From Roseibium sp. (GTDB lineage: Bacteria > Pseudomonadota > Alphaproteobacteria > Rhizobiales > Stappiaceae): a DNA stretch of 64,000 nt. Below are positions 54,602 to 61,982 of the stretch, piece after piece. Position 1 is the stretch's first letter; every line of letters begins with the position of its first letter. The stretch covers positions 95,398 to 159,397 of the forward strand of contig JAEPML010000013.1 of NCBI GenBank assembly GCA_017643925.1, given 5' to 3'. The position numbers and the translations under genes were made by a program. The notes beneath the pieces were generated by a model that saw nothing but the letters and a program-made list of their open reading frames with translations, was not told the DNA's origin and ran no database searches.

Positions 54602-54629
54602 AATGGCCTGTGGATCGAGGAGCTTTTGA

Positions 54630-55235
54630 ATGTACAAGATTGTCGGATTTCCGCGCACCCGGGCCATGAGGGTGATGTGGCTGCTCGAGGAGCTGCAGGA
54701 AGCTTACGAATTGGAGCCCGCGCCTCCTCGATCCGAAGCAGTCCGCGCCCTGACGCCGGATGGCAAGGTCCCGGTTCTGGTGGAGGGGGACGCGGTTCTC
54801 ACGGAATCCGTCGCAATCTGCACATATCTCGCCGACAAGCATGGCAGGTTCACATTCCCGGCCGGAACGCTGGACCGGGCCCGGCAGGACGGCTTTACCC
54901 AGCACTGCGTCGACGTGCTGGAAGGCGCGCTCTGGACCACATCGAAAAACAGCTACATCTACCCCGAAGAGCAGCGCGTACCCGCAATTCTGGAGACTTG
55001 CCGGCAAGAGTTCGCCAGAGGTCTCGAAACGCTCGGCCATCGCTTTGGAGATGGCCCCTATGTCATGGGCGACAGCTTCACGATTGCAGATATCATGATC
55101 GGCCATTGTTTCGGCTGGGCCGTGGGCCTCAAGTTCGACTTCCCCAGGAACGGGCCTCTGGCCGACTATTTCAAACGCCTTCGCCAACGCCCCGGCTATC
55201 GGGCCATGAAGGCCAAGGTGGACGCAGCGCAATGA
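54630..55235 (+). CDS. Glutathione S-transferase family protein
   Basis: A 201-aa GST. The thioredoxin-like N-terminal domain has MYKIVGFPRTRAMRVMWLLE and DGKVPVLVEGDAVLTESVAI, with the cis-Pro and the glutathione-binding Glu-Ser pair; the helical C-terminal domain has VMGDSFTIADIMIGHCFGWA (the N-capping box). The substrate is unknown. Its TGA overlaps the ureE ATG, so it is translated together with urease accessory genes. A link between a GST and nickel handling or oxidative stress is speculative. Confidence 0.88.
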   Translation: MYKIVGFPRTRAMRVMWLLEELQEAYELEPAPPRSEAVRALTPDGKVPVLVEGDAVLTESVAICTYLADKHGRFTFPAGTLDRARQDGFTQHCVDVLEGALWTTSKNSYIYPEEQRVPAILETCRQEFARGLETLGHRFGDGPYVMGDSFTIADIMIGHCFGWAVGLKFDFPRNGPLADYFKRLRQRPGYRAMKAKVDAAQ

Positions 55236-55735
55236 TCCGCATTCAGAAAATACACCCTGCGGGCAGCTGGCAGGGACAGGCCGCCGACCAGATCACGCTT
55301 GATCGCGAAGACAGGTACCGCCGCCGTGCCGTCCTGACCGGTGCAAGCGGCCTTACCTGCCTGCTCGACGAGGCCAGTGCCGTTCATCTGCAGCATGGCG
55401 ACGGGCTGGAACTGGAAGACGGACGGATCATGGAGGTTCTCGCCGAGCCAGAGGATCTGGTCGAAATCACGGCCGACGATGGGGATCATCTGGTGAAGAT
55501 CGCCTGGCACTTGGGAAATCGTCACCTGCCCACACAACTGATGGGTGGATCAGTGCGGATTCGCCGCGACCATGTCATCGAGGACATGGTCGCCAAACTC
55601 GGGGGCACGATGACGCCCGTTTCAGCGCCCTTTGATCCCGAAGGAGGTGCCTATGGTCATGGCCGGACGCACGGCCATGATCACGGACATGGGCATCCCC
55701 ACGGTCATTCTCATCACGGGCACAGCCATGACTGA
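55232..55735 (+). CDS. ureE: Urease accessory protein UreE
   Basis: Nickel metallochaperone that passes Ni to UreG. 167 aa, with an N-terminal peptide-binding domain (RYRRRAVLTGASGLTCLLDE), a C-terminal metal-binding domain (KIAWHLGNRHLPTQL with the conserved His) and a His-rich tail (GHGRTHGHDHGHGHPHGHSH) that stores extra nickel. The ATG at 55232 overlaps the GST stop. Its end overlaps ureF by 8 nt. Confidence 0.93.
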   Translation: MIRIQKIHPAGSWQGQAADQITLDREDRYRRRAVLTGASGLTCLLDEASAVHLQHGDGLELEDGRIMEVLAEPEDLVEITADDGDHLVKIAWHLGNRHLPTQLMGGSVRIRRDHVIEDMVAKLGGTMTPVSAPFDPEGGAYGHGRTHGHDHGHGHPHGHSHHGHSHD

Positions 55736-56444
55736 CCAGGTTTCCGCGTCTTCCCTGTATCGGCTGATGGCCTTTCTCTCTCCAGCCTTTCCGATCGGTG
55801 CCTTCACCTATAGTCACGGATTGGAGAAGGTCATTGATGAAGGTGGCGTGACCAACGTGGAAGAGTTTGGAGCCTGGCTGGAAGAAATCCTGCGTGTTGG
55901 GGGTGCGCGCAGCGACGCAATCCTTGTCAAGGAATCCTATCGTGCCGCGCGATCGGGAAACGGGAGCGCCGTGAAGGACCTCAGGGAACTTGGACTCGCC
56001 CTGCAACCATCAAAGGAACGGCATCTTGAAACCAGCGCCCAGGGCAGGGCCTTTTTCGAGGCGATTGCCAGGAGCTGGCTGCCTTCACGGACCGGTGCTG
56101 CCGCCGGTCTCCTGAAGGATCTTGTCGAAACTGATGACCGCGGCCCCTGGCCTTATCCAGTGACCGTCGGCGTGACCTGTGCAGCACACGAAATTCCGGA
56201 GGAGGCGGCCCTGACTGCCTACCTACATGCCTTTGCCGCAAACCTTGTTTCGGCGGCCGTACGCGCCGTGCCCCTTGGTCAAAACAGCGGCCAGAAGGTT
56301 CTCTCCGATCTGGAACCACTCATTCTCGGAACTGCCAAATCGGCGCAGGAAATGAGCCTGGACGATCTTGGAACCTCCACCTTTCTTGCAGACATCGCCT
56401 CCATGGCACACGAAACCCAGTATTCGAGGTTGTTCCGTTCATGA
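55728..56444 (+). CDS. ureF: Urease accessory protein UreF
   Basis: Part of the UreDFG activation complex, thought to act as a GTPase fidelity partner of UreG. 238 aa, all-helical: [20 protein letters not shown] opens the family domain, followed by [34 protein letters not shown] and [20 protein letters not shown], with the end [11 protein letters not shown]. The ATG at 55728 is used; the frame is open to 55632 inside ureE. It overlaps ureG by 4 nt. Confidence 0.94.
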   Translation: MTDQVSASSLYRLMAFLSPAFPIGAFTYSHGLEKVIDEGGVTNVEEFGAWLEEILRVGGARSDAILVKESYRAARSGNGSAVKDLRELGLALQPSKERHLETSAQGRAFFEAIARSWLPSRTGAAAGLLKDLVETDDRGPWPYPVTVGVTCAAHEIPEEAALTAYLHAFAANLVSAAVRAVPLGQNSGQKVLSDLEPLILGTAKSAQEMSLDDLGTSTFLADIASMAHETQYSRLFRS

Positions 56445-57058
56445 CATCGCTAAATGGACCCCTTCGCGTCGGCATCGGCGGACCCGTCGGATCCGGCAAG
56501 ACCACCTTGACCGACAAATTGTGCAAGGCCATGCGCGAGAACTATTCGCTCGCCGTCATCACCAATGACATCTACACGAGCGAAGATGCCGAGGCGCTGA
56601 TGCGCTCCCAGGCGCTCACAAGCGACCGGATTCGCGGTGTCGAGACAGGGGGCTGCCCGCATACCGCCATTCGGGAAGACGCATCCATCAATCTTGCGGC
56701 CGTGGACGACCTGACAAGATCCATTCCCGATCTGGACCTGATCCTGATTGAATCGGGCGGTGACAATCTTGCAGCAACCTTCTCACCCGAACTGGCGGAT
56801 CTGACCCTCTATGTGATTGACGTCGCCGCCGGCGAGGAAATTCCGCGAAAGGGGGGGCCCGGCATCACCCGCTCGGATCTGCTCATCATCAACAAGACGG
56901 ACCTTGCCCCTTACGTCGGCGCCAATCTTGACGTCATGGACCGGGACGCAAAAAAGATGCGCAAGGAGCGGCCGTTTGTCTTTACCAACAACAAAGCAGG
57001 TGACGGTCTGGAAACCGTGGTAGAGTTCATCGTCGAAAAGGGTGGACTGAACGCTTAG
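56441..57058 (+). CDS. ureG: Urease accessory GTPase UreG
   Basis: SIMIBI GTPase that drives nickel insertion, 205 aa. P-loop [18 protein letters not shown] near residue 12, metal site [19 protein letters not shown] (Cys-Pro-His) near 70, [20 protein letters not shown], and the guanine-specificity box [17 protein letters not shown]. It starts in a 4-nt overlap with ureF; its stop is directly followed by the ATG of the next gene. Confidence 0.97.
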   Translation: MTSLNGPLRVGIGGPVGSGKTTLTDKLCKAMRENYSLAVITNDIYTSEDAEALMRSQALTSDRIRGVETGGCPHTAIREDASINLAAVDDLTRSIPDLDLILIESGGDNLAATFSPELADLTLYVIDVAAGEEIPRKGGPGITRSDLLIINKTDLAPYVGANLDVMDRDAKKMRKERPFVFTNNKAGDGLETVVEFIVEKGGLNA

Positions 57059-57763
57059 ATGGTATCGGGGAAACAAGACGCCTGTGCGCTGAACAACGCG
57101 CTCTGGTGCGATGCGGTTCTGAAAGCCGCTGGTGCGTCATCGCGATTCAGCACCGGTTTCTGGCAGGCCTCCGGAACCGTTCTCCCTCTTTACCCGAATA
57201 TCGTCACGACATCCGCCAGGCCCGATCCGGACTTCAAGGCTGCCCTTCAATCCCTGCCCTCAAACACAGCCGTCAAGGACAGTTTTGACTGTCTGGACCT
57301 GTCTTCCTTCGGATTTCAGAAGCTGCTGACCGGCACCTGGCTGTTTCGCCCGGCACCGTCCGACAAGCGGCCGGCCATCAGCTCTACCTGGCAAAAGATC
57401 TCCCACCGGGAGGGATTGCGAAAGTGGGCGCACGCATGGAACGACACTGAAAGCCTCCATCACATCTTTTCCCCGCGGCTTCTTGAGACCAACGCCGTCG
57501 ACTTTGCGGCAATCGTGAAGGACGACGCAATCAAGGCCGGTGCCGTTTTCAACGCTGGCCCGAAGTTCAAGGGCAAGGAGGTGATGGGACTGTCAAACCT
57601 GTTCTGCCGAAGGAACTGGCGCTACAGCGCCTTGCGCGAATTGCTCGCGCCCTATCCGCACAGGCCCGTTTGTACATACGAGACCGATGACGACATTCTT
57701 GCGGTCTATCGCGAACTTGGTTTCGAAACTTGCGGTCGGCTGAGCGTCTGGCTGAAAACCTGA
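57059..57763 (+). CDS. Unknown protein at the end of the urease operon
   Basis: A 234-aa protein whose ATG follows the ureG stop with no gap. I cannot name a family. The C-terminal third (AGAVFNAGPKFKGKEVMGLS, YETDDDILAVYRELGFETCG, RLSVWLK) resembles the end of GNAT-type acyltransferases, in which a Tyr-x-x-Leu-Gly-Phe segment is common, but no clear acetyl-CoA loop is present, so a degenerate or distant GNAT fold is only a possibility. No export signal. It is last in the operon and is followed by a perfect hairpin. Confidence 0.68.
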   Translation: MVSGKQDACALNNALWCDAVLKAAGASSRFSTGFWQASGTVLPLYPNIVTTSARPDPDFKAALQSLPSNTAVKDSFDCLDLSSFGFQKLLTGTWLFRPAPSDKRPAISSTWQKISHREGLRKWAHAWNDTESLHHIFSPRLLETNAVDFAAIVKDDAIKAGAVFNAGPKFKGKEVMGLSNLFCRRNWRYSALRELLAPYPHRPVCTYETDDDILAVYRELGFETCGRLSVWLKT

Positions 57764-57775
57764 AAGACCTCATTC

Positions 57776-57805
57776 GGTTGCCGGCAGGGTTCACCGCCGG
57801 CAACC
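57776..57805. terminator. Hairpin at the end of the urease operon
   Basis: GGTTGCCGGC at 57776-57785 is the exact reverse complement of GCCGGCAACC at 57796-57805, with a 10-nt loop. It lies 13 nt after the last urease-operon stop and 22 nt before the convergent repeat-protein stop, so it can serve both, though neither side has a U-tract. Confidence 0.65.
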
Positions 57806-57826
57806 AATTCAACAGGCAGGTTGCGC

Positions 57827-58768
57827 CTATTTGACGATCACGGTTTGCCGGGCAGCGACTGACGCGTCGCCGGAAGTCAGAACAAAACGCAACTCGTAGG
57901 TTCCCGCCGTTTCCGGCGCAGGAACGTCAACCTTTCCGTCCTTTATGTTGTCCGCGCTTTCCCAGGAACCGGACGCCGTGCCCCAGGCATCCTGTTCAGG
58001 CTCGGCAAATCCGACGAAGTTGCTGCCATTGGCAGGACCCGAGGTGTTCACGGAAATCATCGTTCCGGCCGCGACTTCACCCGGCGCTTCCAGAACGATC
58101 GCGGGCTCGACAACGGTGATCGGCTGGCTGGCCAGTACCTTGGCCCCGTCTGCGGCAGACAGGACGTAACGCAGTTCATATGGTCCCGGTGTCAACGGTG
58201 AAACGAGCGCGACCTTGCCTTCGCTTGGACGCTCATAGGTGACAAAAGCATCGGCAGCCGAACCTGGTTCGGCGATGCCGATCCAGTCATCCGGTCCTTC
58301 CGGACCGCTCCAGCCAACGCTCAGCATCGCGGTAGCTTCCACCATTTCAGCTGCCTCGAGCCTCGCAACGGCTTCAACAACCGACAAGGGTGAACGTGCC
58401 AGGATCGACTGATCGATACCCGCGACGTAGATCACCTCAAAGGCACCGGCCTCTGCAGGAGCTTGAATAGCCAGGGGAGACCCATTGGAGATACGTTCCC
58501 ACCTGCCATCAATGTCACTCTCGAAACCGCCCGTGGGAACGATACCGATCCAGTCTTCAGCGCCACCCGGACCTTGCCAATTGACTTCGACAAGTTCACC
58601 CATGGAGACCTCGGGCTTGAAGGTCAGAGCCACTTTGGCATGCAATACCTTTATCGCTGCCTCCGCAAGAACCCGTTCAGCTCCTTCGGCCCAGACATAG
58701 ACAATCCGGTACTCGCCTCCAATAAAATTTCTTGACCTAAATTCCCCAATGATTTCAATTAACACCAT
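57827..58768 (-). pseudogene. 3' remnant of a gene for an Ig-like repeat protein
   Basis: The readable part (~300 residues) is made of three to four repeats of about 90 residues, each ending in the same kind of strand: GEYRIVYVWAEGAERVLAEA, GAFEVIYVAGIDQSILARSP, GPYELRYVLSAADGAKVLAS, GTYELRFVLTSGDASVAARQ, with DWIGI/NFVGF turns between. Such repeats follow a von Willebrand A domain in alphaproteobacterial proteins. That domain and any signal peptide are missing. The first residues (MVLIEIIGEFRSR) come from AT-rich sequence belonging to the integrative element, so the gene was probably cut at about 58,710. No other part of it is in the window. Confidence 0.75.
58705..58740. mobile_element. Left junction of an integrative element (probable)
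   Basis: Left of ~58,710 the sequence is GC-rich coding sequence of the interrupted repeat protein; right of it it turns AT-rich at once (around 58,713-58,775) and leads to the recombinase. The exact crossover and any duplicated core cannot be defined because the other junction is beyond base 64,000. Confidence 0.6.
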
Positions 58769-58793
58769 GTTTTACAGGGTGTTATGATTCAGC

Positions 58794-58841
58794 ATGTGCG
58801 AACATTTGTGCGAAACCGTGTGCGAAAACGGTCAGGACTAG
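58794..58841 (+). CDS. Possible leader peptide before the integrase
   Basis: A 15-codon open frame, MCEHLCETVCENGQD, ends 3 nt before the integrase ATG. It is a direct by-product of three TGTGCGAA repeats (Cys-Glu pairs every four residues). There is no clear ribosome site before it. It may be a true regulatory leader or only an effect of the repeats. Confidence 0.3.
   Translation: MCEHLCETVCENGQD
58795..58830 (+). repeat. Three TGTGCGAA direct repeats at 12-bp spacing
   Basis: TGTGCGAA occurs at 58795-58802, 58807-58814 and 58819-58826, exactly 12 bp apart, with differing 4-nt spacers. The array stops 15 nt before the integrase start. Short regularly spaced repeats next to a tyrosine recombinase are typical of arm-type binding sites of the integrase or of a regulator. 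Confidence 0.85.
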
Positions 58842-58844
58842 GGC

Positions 58845-60545
58845 ATGAAGTATCTTAAACCACGAGGCGGTTGGTACCACTTTGAACGAGTGGTTCCCCC
58901 TGATTTGCGACATCTTATTGCCCAAAAGGAATGGCGGCATACCCTCGACACTGACAGCAGGGTTGAAGCTGAAGCACGATGTAGACGCAGAACAGTTGAA
59001 ACAGACGAGCAGCTAAAGCAGGCCAGAAACGGCACTTACCGCCGCCTTAGCCAAATGGAGATCGAAAACCTTGCCGCCCAATGGGGCATCGACTTTCAAC
59101 TGATCAATCGTGAGAACATTGCGCGTGAAGCCTTCCCAGATGTATGGGGTGAACTGGATGCTATCGGAGATGAGGCACCGCGCCCTATCATTCGCAAGAA
59201 ATCCGATCTGGCACAGTATGTGGCGGACTGGTTAGAGAAAACCGATACCAATAACATATCAACTGACACACCTGACTTCGAGGCACTGCTCGATGCCTGT
59301 CTGGACGAGTATCTTGTATCCAACCCTGAAATTTCAAATGGTTGGAAAGAAGTCCTAACTGAGTTGAACGCATTGCCTGAAGGCCCTGCCCCATCAACCT
59401 TCGGGACACTAAAAAGAACAAAGAAAATTGATCCGAAGCGCAGGCTCTCTGTCGCCTTCAACAAGTATTTGCAGGGAAACCCAGACATCAGCGACAGCGC
59501 GGTTTCAGACTTTGGCACTGGCGTCCGCCGCTTCATTGAGTTTTGCGGCGATCTTGATGTTGAAGAAATAGACCGAACACACGCTGAAAAATTTCGAGAT
59601 GGTCTGCTACGTTTCCCATCCCGACCACCCAATAAAATCCGTGTTCTCTCAATGCAAAAACAACTCGATTGGGCCGATACGAACGAGACAAATACCCTTC
59701 AACGAGGGGCGGTTAACAAAAATATTCAGGGCGTAAAGCTGGCTTTGGACTACGCATATAGTGACACTGCACTCATCAAAGACCGCACTTGGCGTAACCC
59801 GTTCGAAGGCTTTATCAAAAAGGTGAAGCAGTCAAAGACTGATCGCAAGAAGGGGTTCACAGACGAACAAGTCAAGATCGTGTTTTCACGAGAGGTTTTT
59901 CGCCCAAAAACCGTAGAGCGGTTCTGGATATCTGTTGTGTTATTCTACACCGGCGCGCGACTGGATGAAATTTCCCAACTCCATGTGTCTGATGTCAAAT
60001 ACTCACCTGTCCCACATCTGCTTTGCGAAAATCTGGAAGATGAAGACCCCGCACTTGCAAAACTTCTCAAGAACGAGACCTCACATCGAACGATCCCAAT
60101 ACCTGACGAACTGCTGAACTTAGGCTTCTTGGATTACACTGAAGCGGTCAAAGCAAGCGGACACGTTCACTTATTTCCCAATCTACCCCACAAAAGCGGA
60201 AAAAAACGTGCGGGGTACGTATCTAGGACGTTCATGGAAGCCTTCCGGGAACATGGCGAACGACATCCTGAGACCCAACTAAACACCCTGAAATTGAGAA
60301 CGCACAGTTTACGTCATACATATCGACGGGCTGCCTTTAATGTACCAGATCAAGACTTCGTAAAGATCGTGATGGGCCACTATGTCGATGGCGAGTCAAT
60401 TCAAACCTACGGCTGGGAAATCTACAACCTACCAGATATTCTGATCGAGAAGGCCACGAAGCACGTTAAACTCCCAGCATTGGATTTGCATTACTTGCGT
60501 GAAGTGGCTAACAAATTCTTGGCCGAAGTGCAGACAGGCGATTAG
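58845..60545 (+). CDS. Tyrosine recombinase/integrase
   Basis: A 566-aa site-specific recombinase. The N-terminal domain begins MKYLKPRGGWYHFERVVPPD, the DUF6538-type start common in alphaproteobacterial phage and island integrases. A core-binding domain spans ~190-330 (SVAFNKYLQGNPDISDSAVS), and the catalytic domain has Arg in YTGARLDEISQLHVSDV, HxxR in THSLRHTYRRAAFNVPD, the GH in VKIVMGHYVDGESIQTYG with the nucleophile Tyr. Codon use is AT-richer than in the genes to the left. It faces a cut Ig-repeat gene and is convergent with a nuclease remnant, sharing stop-codon bases. Confidence 0.93.
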   Translation: MKYLKPRGGWYHFERVVPPDLRHLIAQKEWRHTLDTDSRVEAEARCRRRTVETDEQLKQARNGTYRRLSQMEIENLAAQWGIDFQLINRENIAREAFPDVWGELDAIGDEAPRPIIRKKSDLAQYVADWLEKTDTNNISTDTPDFEALLDACLDEYLVSNPEISNGWKEVLTELNALPEGPAPSTFGTLKRTKKIDPKRRLSVAFNKYLQGNPDISDSAVSDFGTGVRRFIEFCGDLDVEEIDRTHAEKFRDGLLRFPSRPPNKIRVLSMQKQLDWADTNETNTLQRGAVNKNIQGVKLALDYAYSDTALIKDRTWRNPFEGFIKKVKQSKTDRKKGFTDEQVKIVFSREVFRPKTVERFWISVVLFYTGARLDEISQLHVSDVKYSPVPHLLCENLEDEDPALAKLLKNETSHRTIPIPDELLNLGFLDYTEAVKASGHVHLFPNLPHKSGKKRAGYVSRTFMEAFREHGERHPETQLNTLKLRTHSLRHTYRRAAFNVPDQDFVKIVMGHYVDGESIQTYGWEIYNLPDILIEKATKHVKLPALDLHYLREVANKFLAEVQTGD

Positions 60546-61006
60546 CGTAGACTGGCTGCCTCAGGCTGGTATGACATCCCCTTGATCGACCCATCTCTGA
60601 TCCGCTCAACGGCTTCATCAATCGCAAACAAGGGTACAAGGAACCACTCTCTTGGGGTGACGGTATGGCCAAAGCGATCTTTGATCTCAATGTCCAGTCT
60701 TGCAGCTTCAAAGATGCGGTGCAGGAGGTTCTCCAGCTTAACTCTGTTGATGTTGAACAACTCATAGGTCGTTACGATCTCAACATCTGCCATCAGAAAC
60801 GTGGGGTCGAGCTTCGAGTTGGCAACGCGCTTTTCAACACTACCGCCCGTAACGTCAATCTTGTGCAGCAGATCACGATTTTCGGCTGCGACGGGCAGGT
60901 CAGACTTATTTCTTAGCACATAAATCAAACCACTGGCTTCGTCGCCGTCAACAGTGGCATCTGCGAACAGAGGGCCTGCATTTGGATTGGTTATATTGTA
61001 CTTGCA
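60542..61006 (-). pseudogene. GIY-YIG nuclease family protein, 5'-truncated
   Basis: The readable protein from 61006 starts abruptly (CKYNITNPNAGPLFADATVD) after an in-frame TGA at 61007-61009 and continues GLIYVLRNKSDLPVAAENRD, HKIDVTGGSVEKRVANSKL, EIVTTYELFNINRVKLEN and DRFGHTVTPREWFLVPL. This is the C-terminal GIY-YIG (T5orf172-like) domain of a family whose members are typically around 400 residues; the upstream ~250 residues are missing. The frame is also open from a TTG at 60928. It is probably a remnant left by rearrangement inside the element, not an active nuclease. Confidence 0.7.
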
Positions 61007-61057
61007 TCAAGTCTATAGCGCGGTGTGAGAGCTTTTTGTCAACACGACCTAAGTACG

Positions 61058-61753
61058 CTACCGGTATCTCCTGCGTCCGTTGTACTGTCGTCGGTTAGGT
61101 CTGCCGAATTGAACGACGGGCAGAGGTGTTCCCTCAATTATGGCTTGAACGAAGTTAGCTTTAGGAAAATCAAACAGATAGCGCATATGGCCCTGCGCTG
61201 CCGTCAGTAGGCACAGTTTACTGCCGCCGTAGTCGAAACCAACAATCTTGCCTAGTGACCCCCATTCTTTGAGAAGTCGGGTTTCTGTTTGGTGCACTGT
61301 ATAGATGTCAGTACCATCAAACCTTTCGGGCACACAGTACTCCAACATTTCATGATATTGTTTGATATCTGTAGGACGCCTAGTTGCATCCACAACCCAC
61401 ACCACATGACCGTAGAATTGAGTACGTTTGATAACTTCTTCTGGCTTTATGGCTGAGTGCTGAAACTCTACTGTAAGACCATACGGTGTCTTGATGTCAG
61501 CAATATGCAGTTCCCCGGTTACATCGCGCGCCGATACTTCCTGCCAGCTAGGGTCAAATTGGTTTTTCCAATCCCGGTGCCATTGGGTTTCATTTTCCCA
61601 CCAATGGTCTCAGTGTCTTCGTCCCTTGTGCGCCCAATGCCAGATTTTCTTGGTGCCGCAGCGGGCGACTAGTTCACCCCCGCAACCGGGGCATGTGCCG
61701 GTTACGTTCGGCGTAGCTTCAATGCGTTGGCTATCAAAAAGTGCAAATCTCAT
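61058..61753 (-). pseudogene. CoiA-like nuclease gene broken by an in-frame TGA
   Basis: Read from ATG 61753 the frame gives MRFALFDSQRIEATPNVTGT, CPGCGGELVARCGTKKIWHW and AHKGRRH, then a TGA at 61610-61612, then DHWWENETQWHRDWKNQF, LTVEFQHSAIKPEEVIKRTQ and VVWVVDATRRPTDIKQYHEM to the stop at 61058. No frameshift is needed: one codon stops a 231-codon frame. The Cys-x2-Cys and HWAH box, the Glu-Phe-Gln-His box and the trailing helical part fit the CoiA family (competence-linked nucleases). The TGA replaces a codon where relatives probably have Cys or Trp. Inactive unless read through. Confidence 0.75.
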
Positions 61754-61982
61754 GACTGTTACATGGAGTGTGTGCATATTTCCAAAGGATTGAGCAGCGC
61801 GGTCTCACTTGGTTGTGCGCACAGTCTTAGTGAGATTGCGCACGCTCTTGAACCGGGCCTACGCTGTGCAGCTTACCGGTGACTGCAATGCGGACGAAGC
61901 GGACTTCGACCTTGGAAGGGCGAACAACTGCTTTGGTGACAATTGGACAAGACTGGTCAGCGTTGCCCTCGCACAGGTCAAC
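61754..61982. other. Intergenic region between CoiA-like remnant and multicopper oxidase
   Basis: No gene is supported. Nothing recognisable was found apart from a short palindromic stretch with repeated GTGCGCA / TGCGCAC around 61,814-61,843. The base composition resembles the coding strands around it, so an older gene remnant cannot be excluded. Confidence 0.35.

Noticed and set aside
58795..58830. CRISPR array at the TGTGCGAA repeats
   Set aside because: Repeats are 8 bp with 4-nt spacers, far too short; the setting before an integrase suggests binding sites.
58700..58845. tRNA gene as the attachment site of the element
   Set aside because: No cloverleaf or tRNA 3' end could be drawn here; the left flank is the interrupted protein gene.
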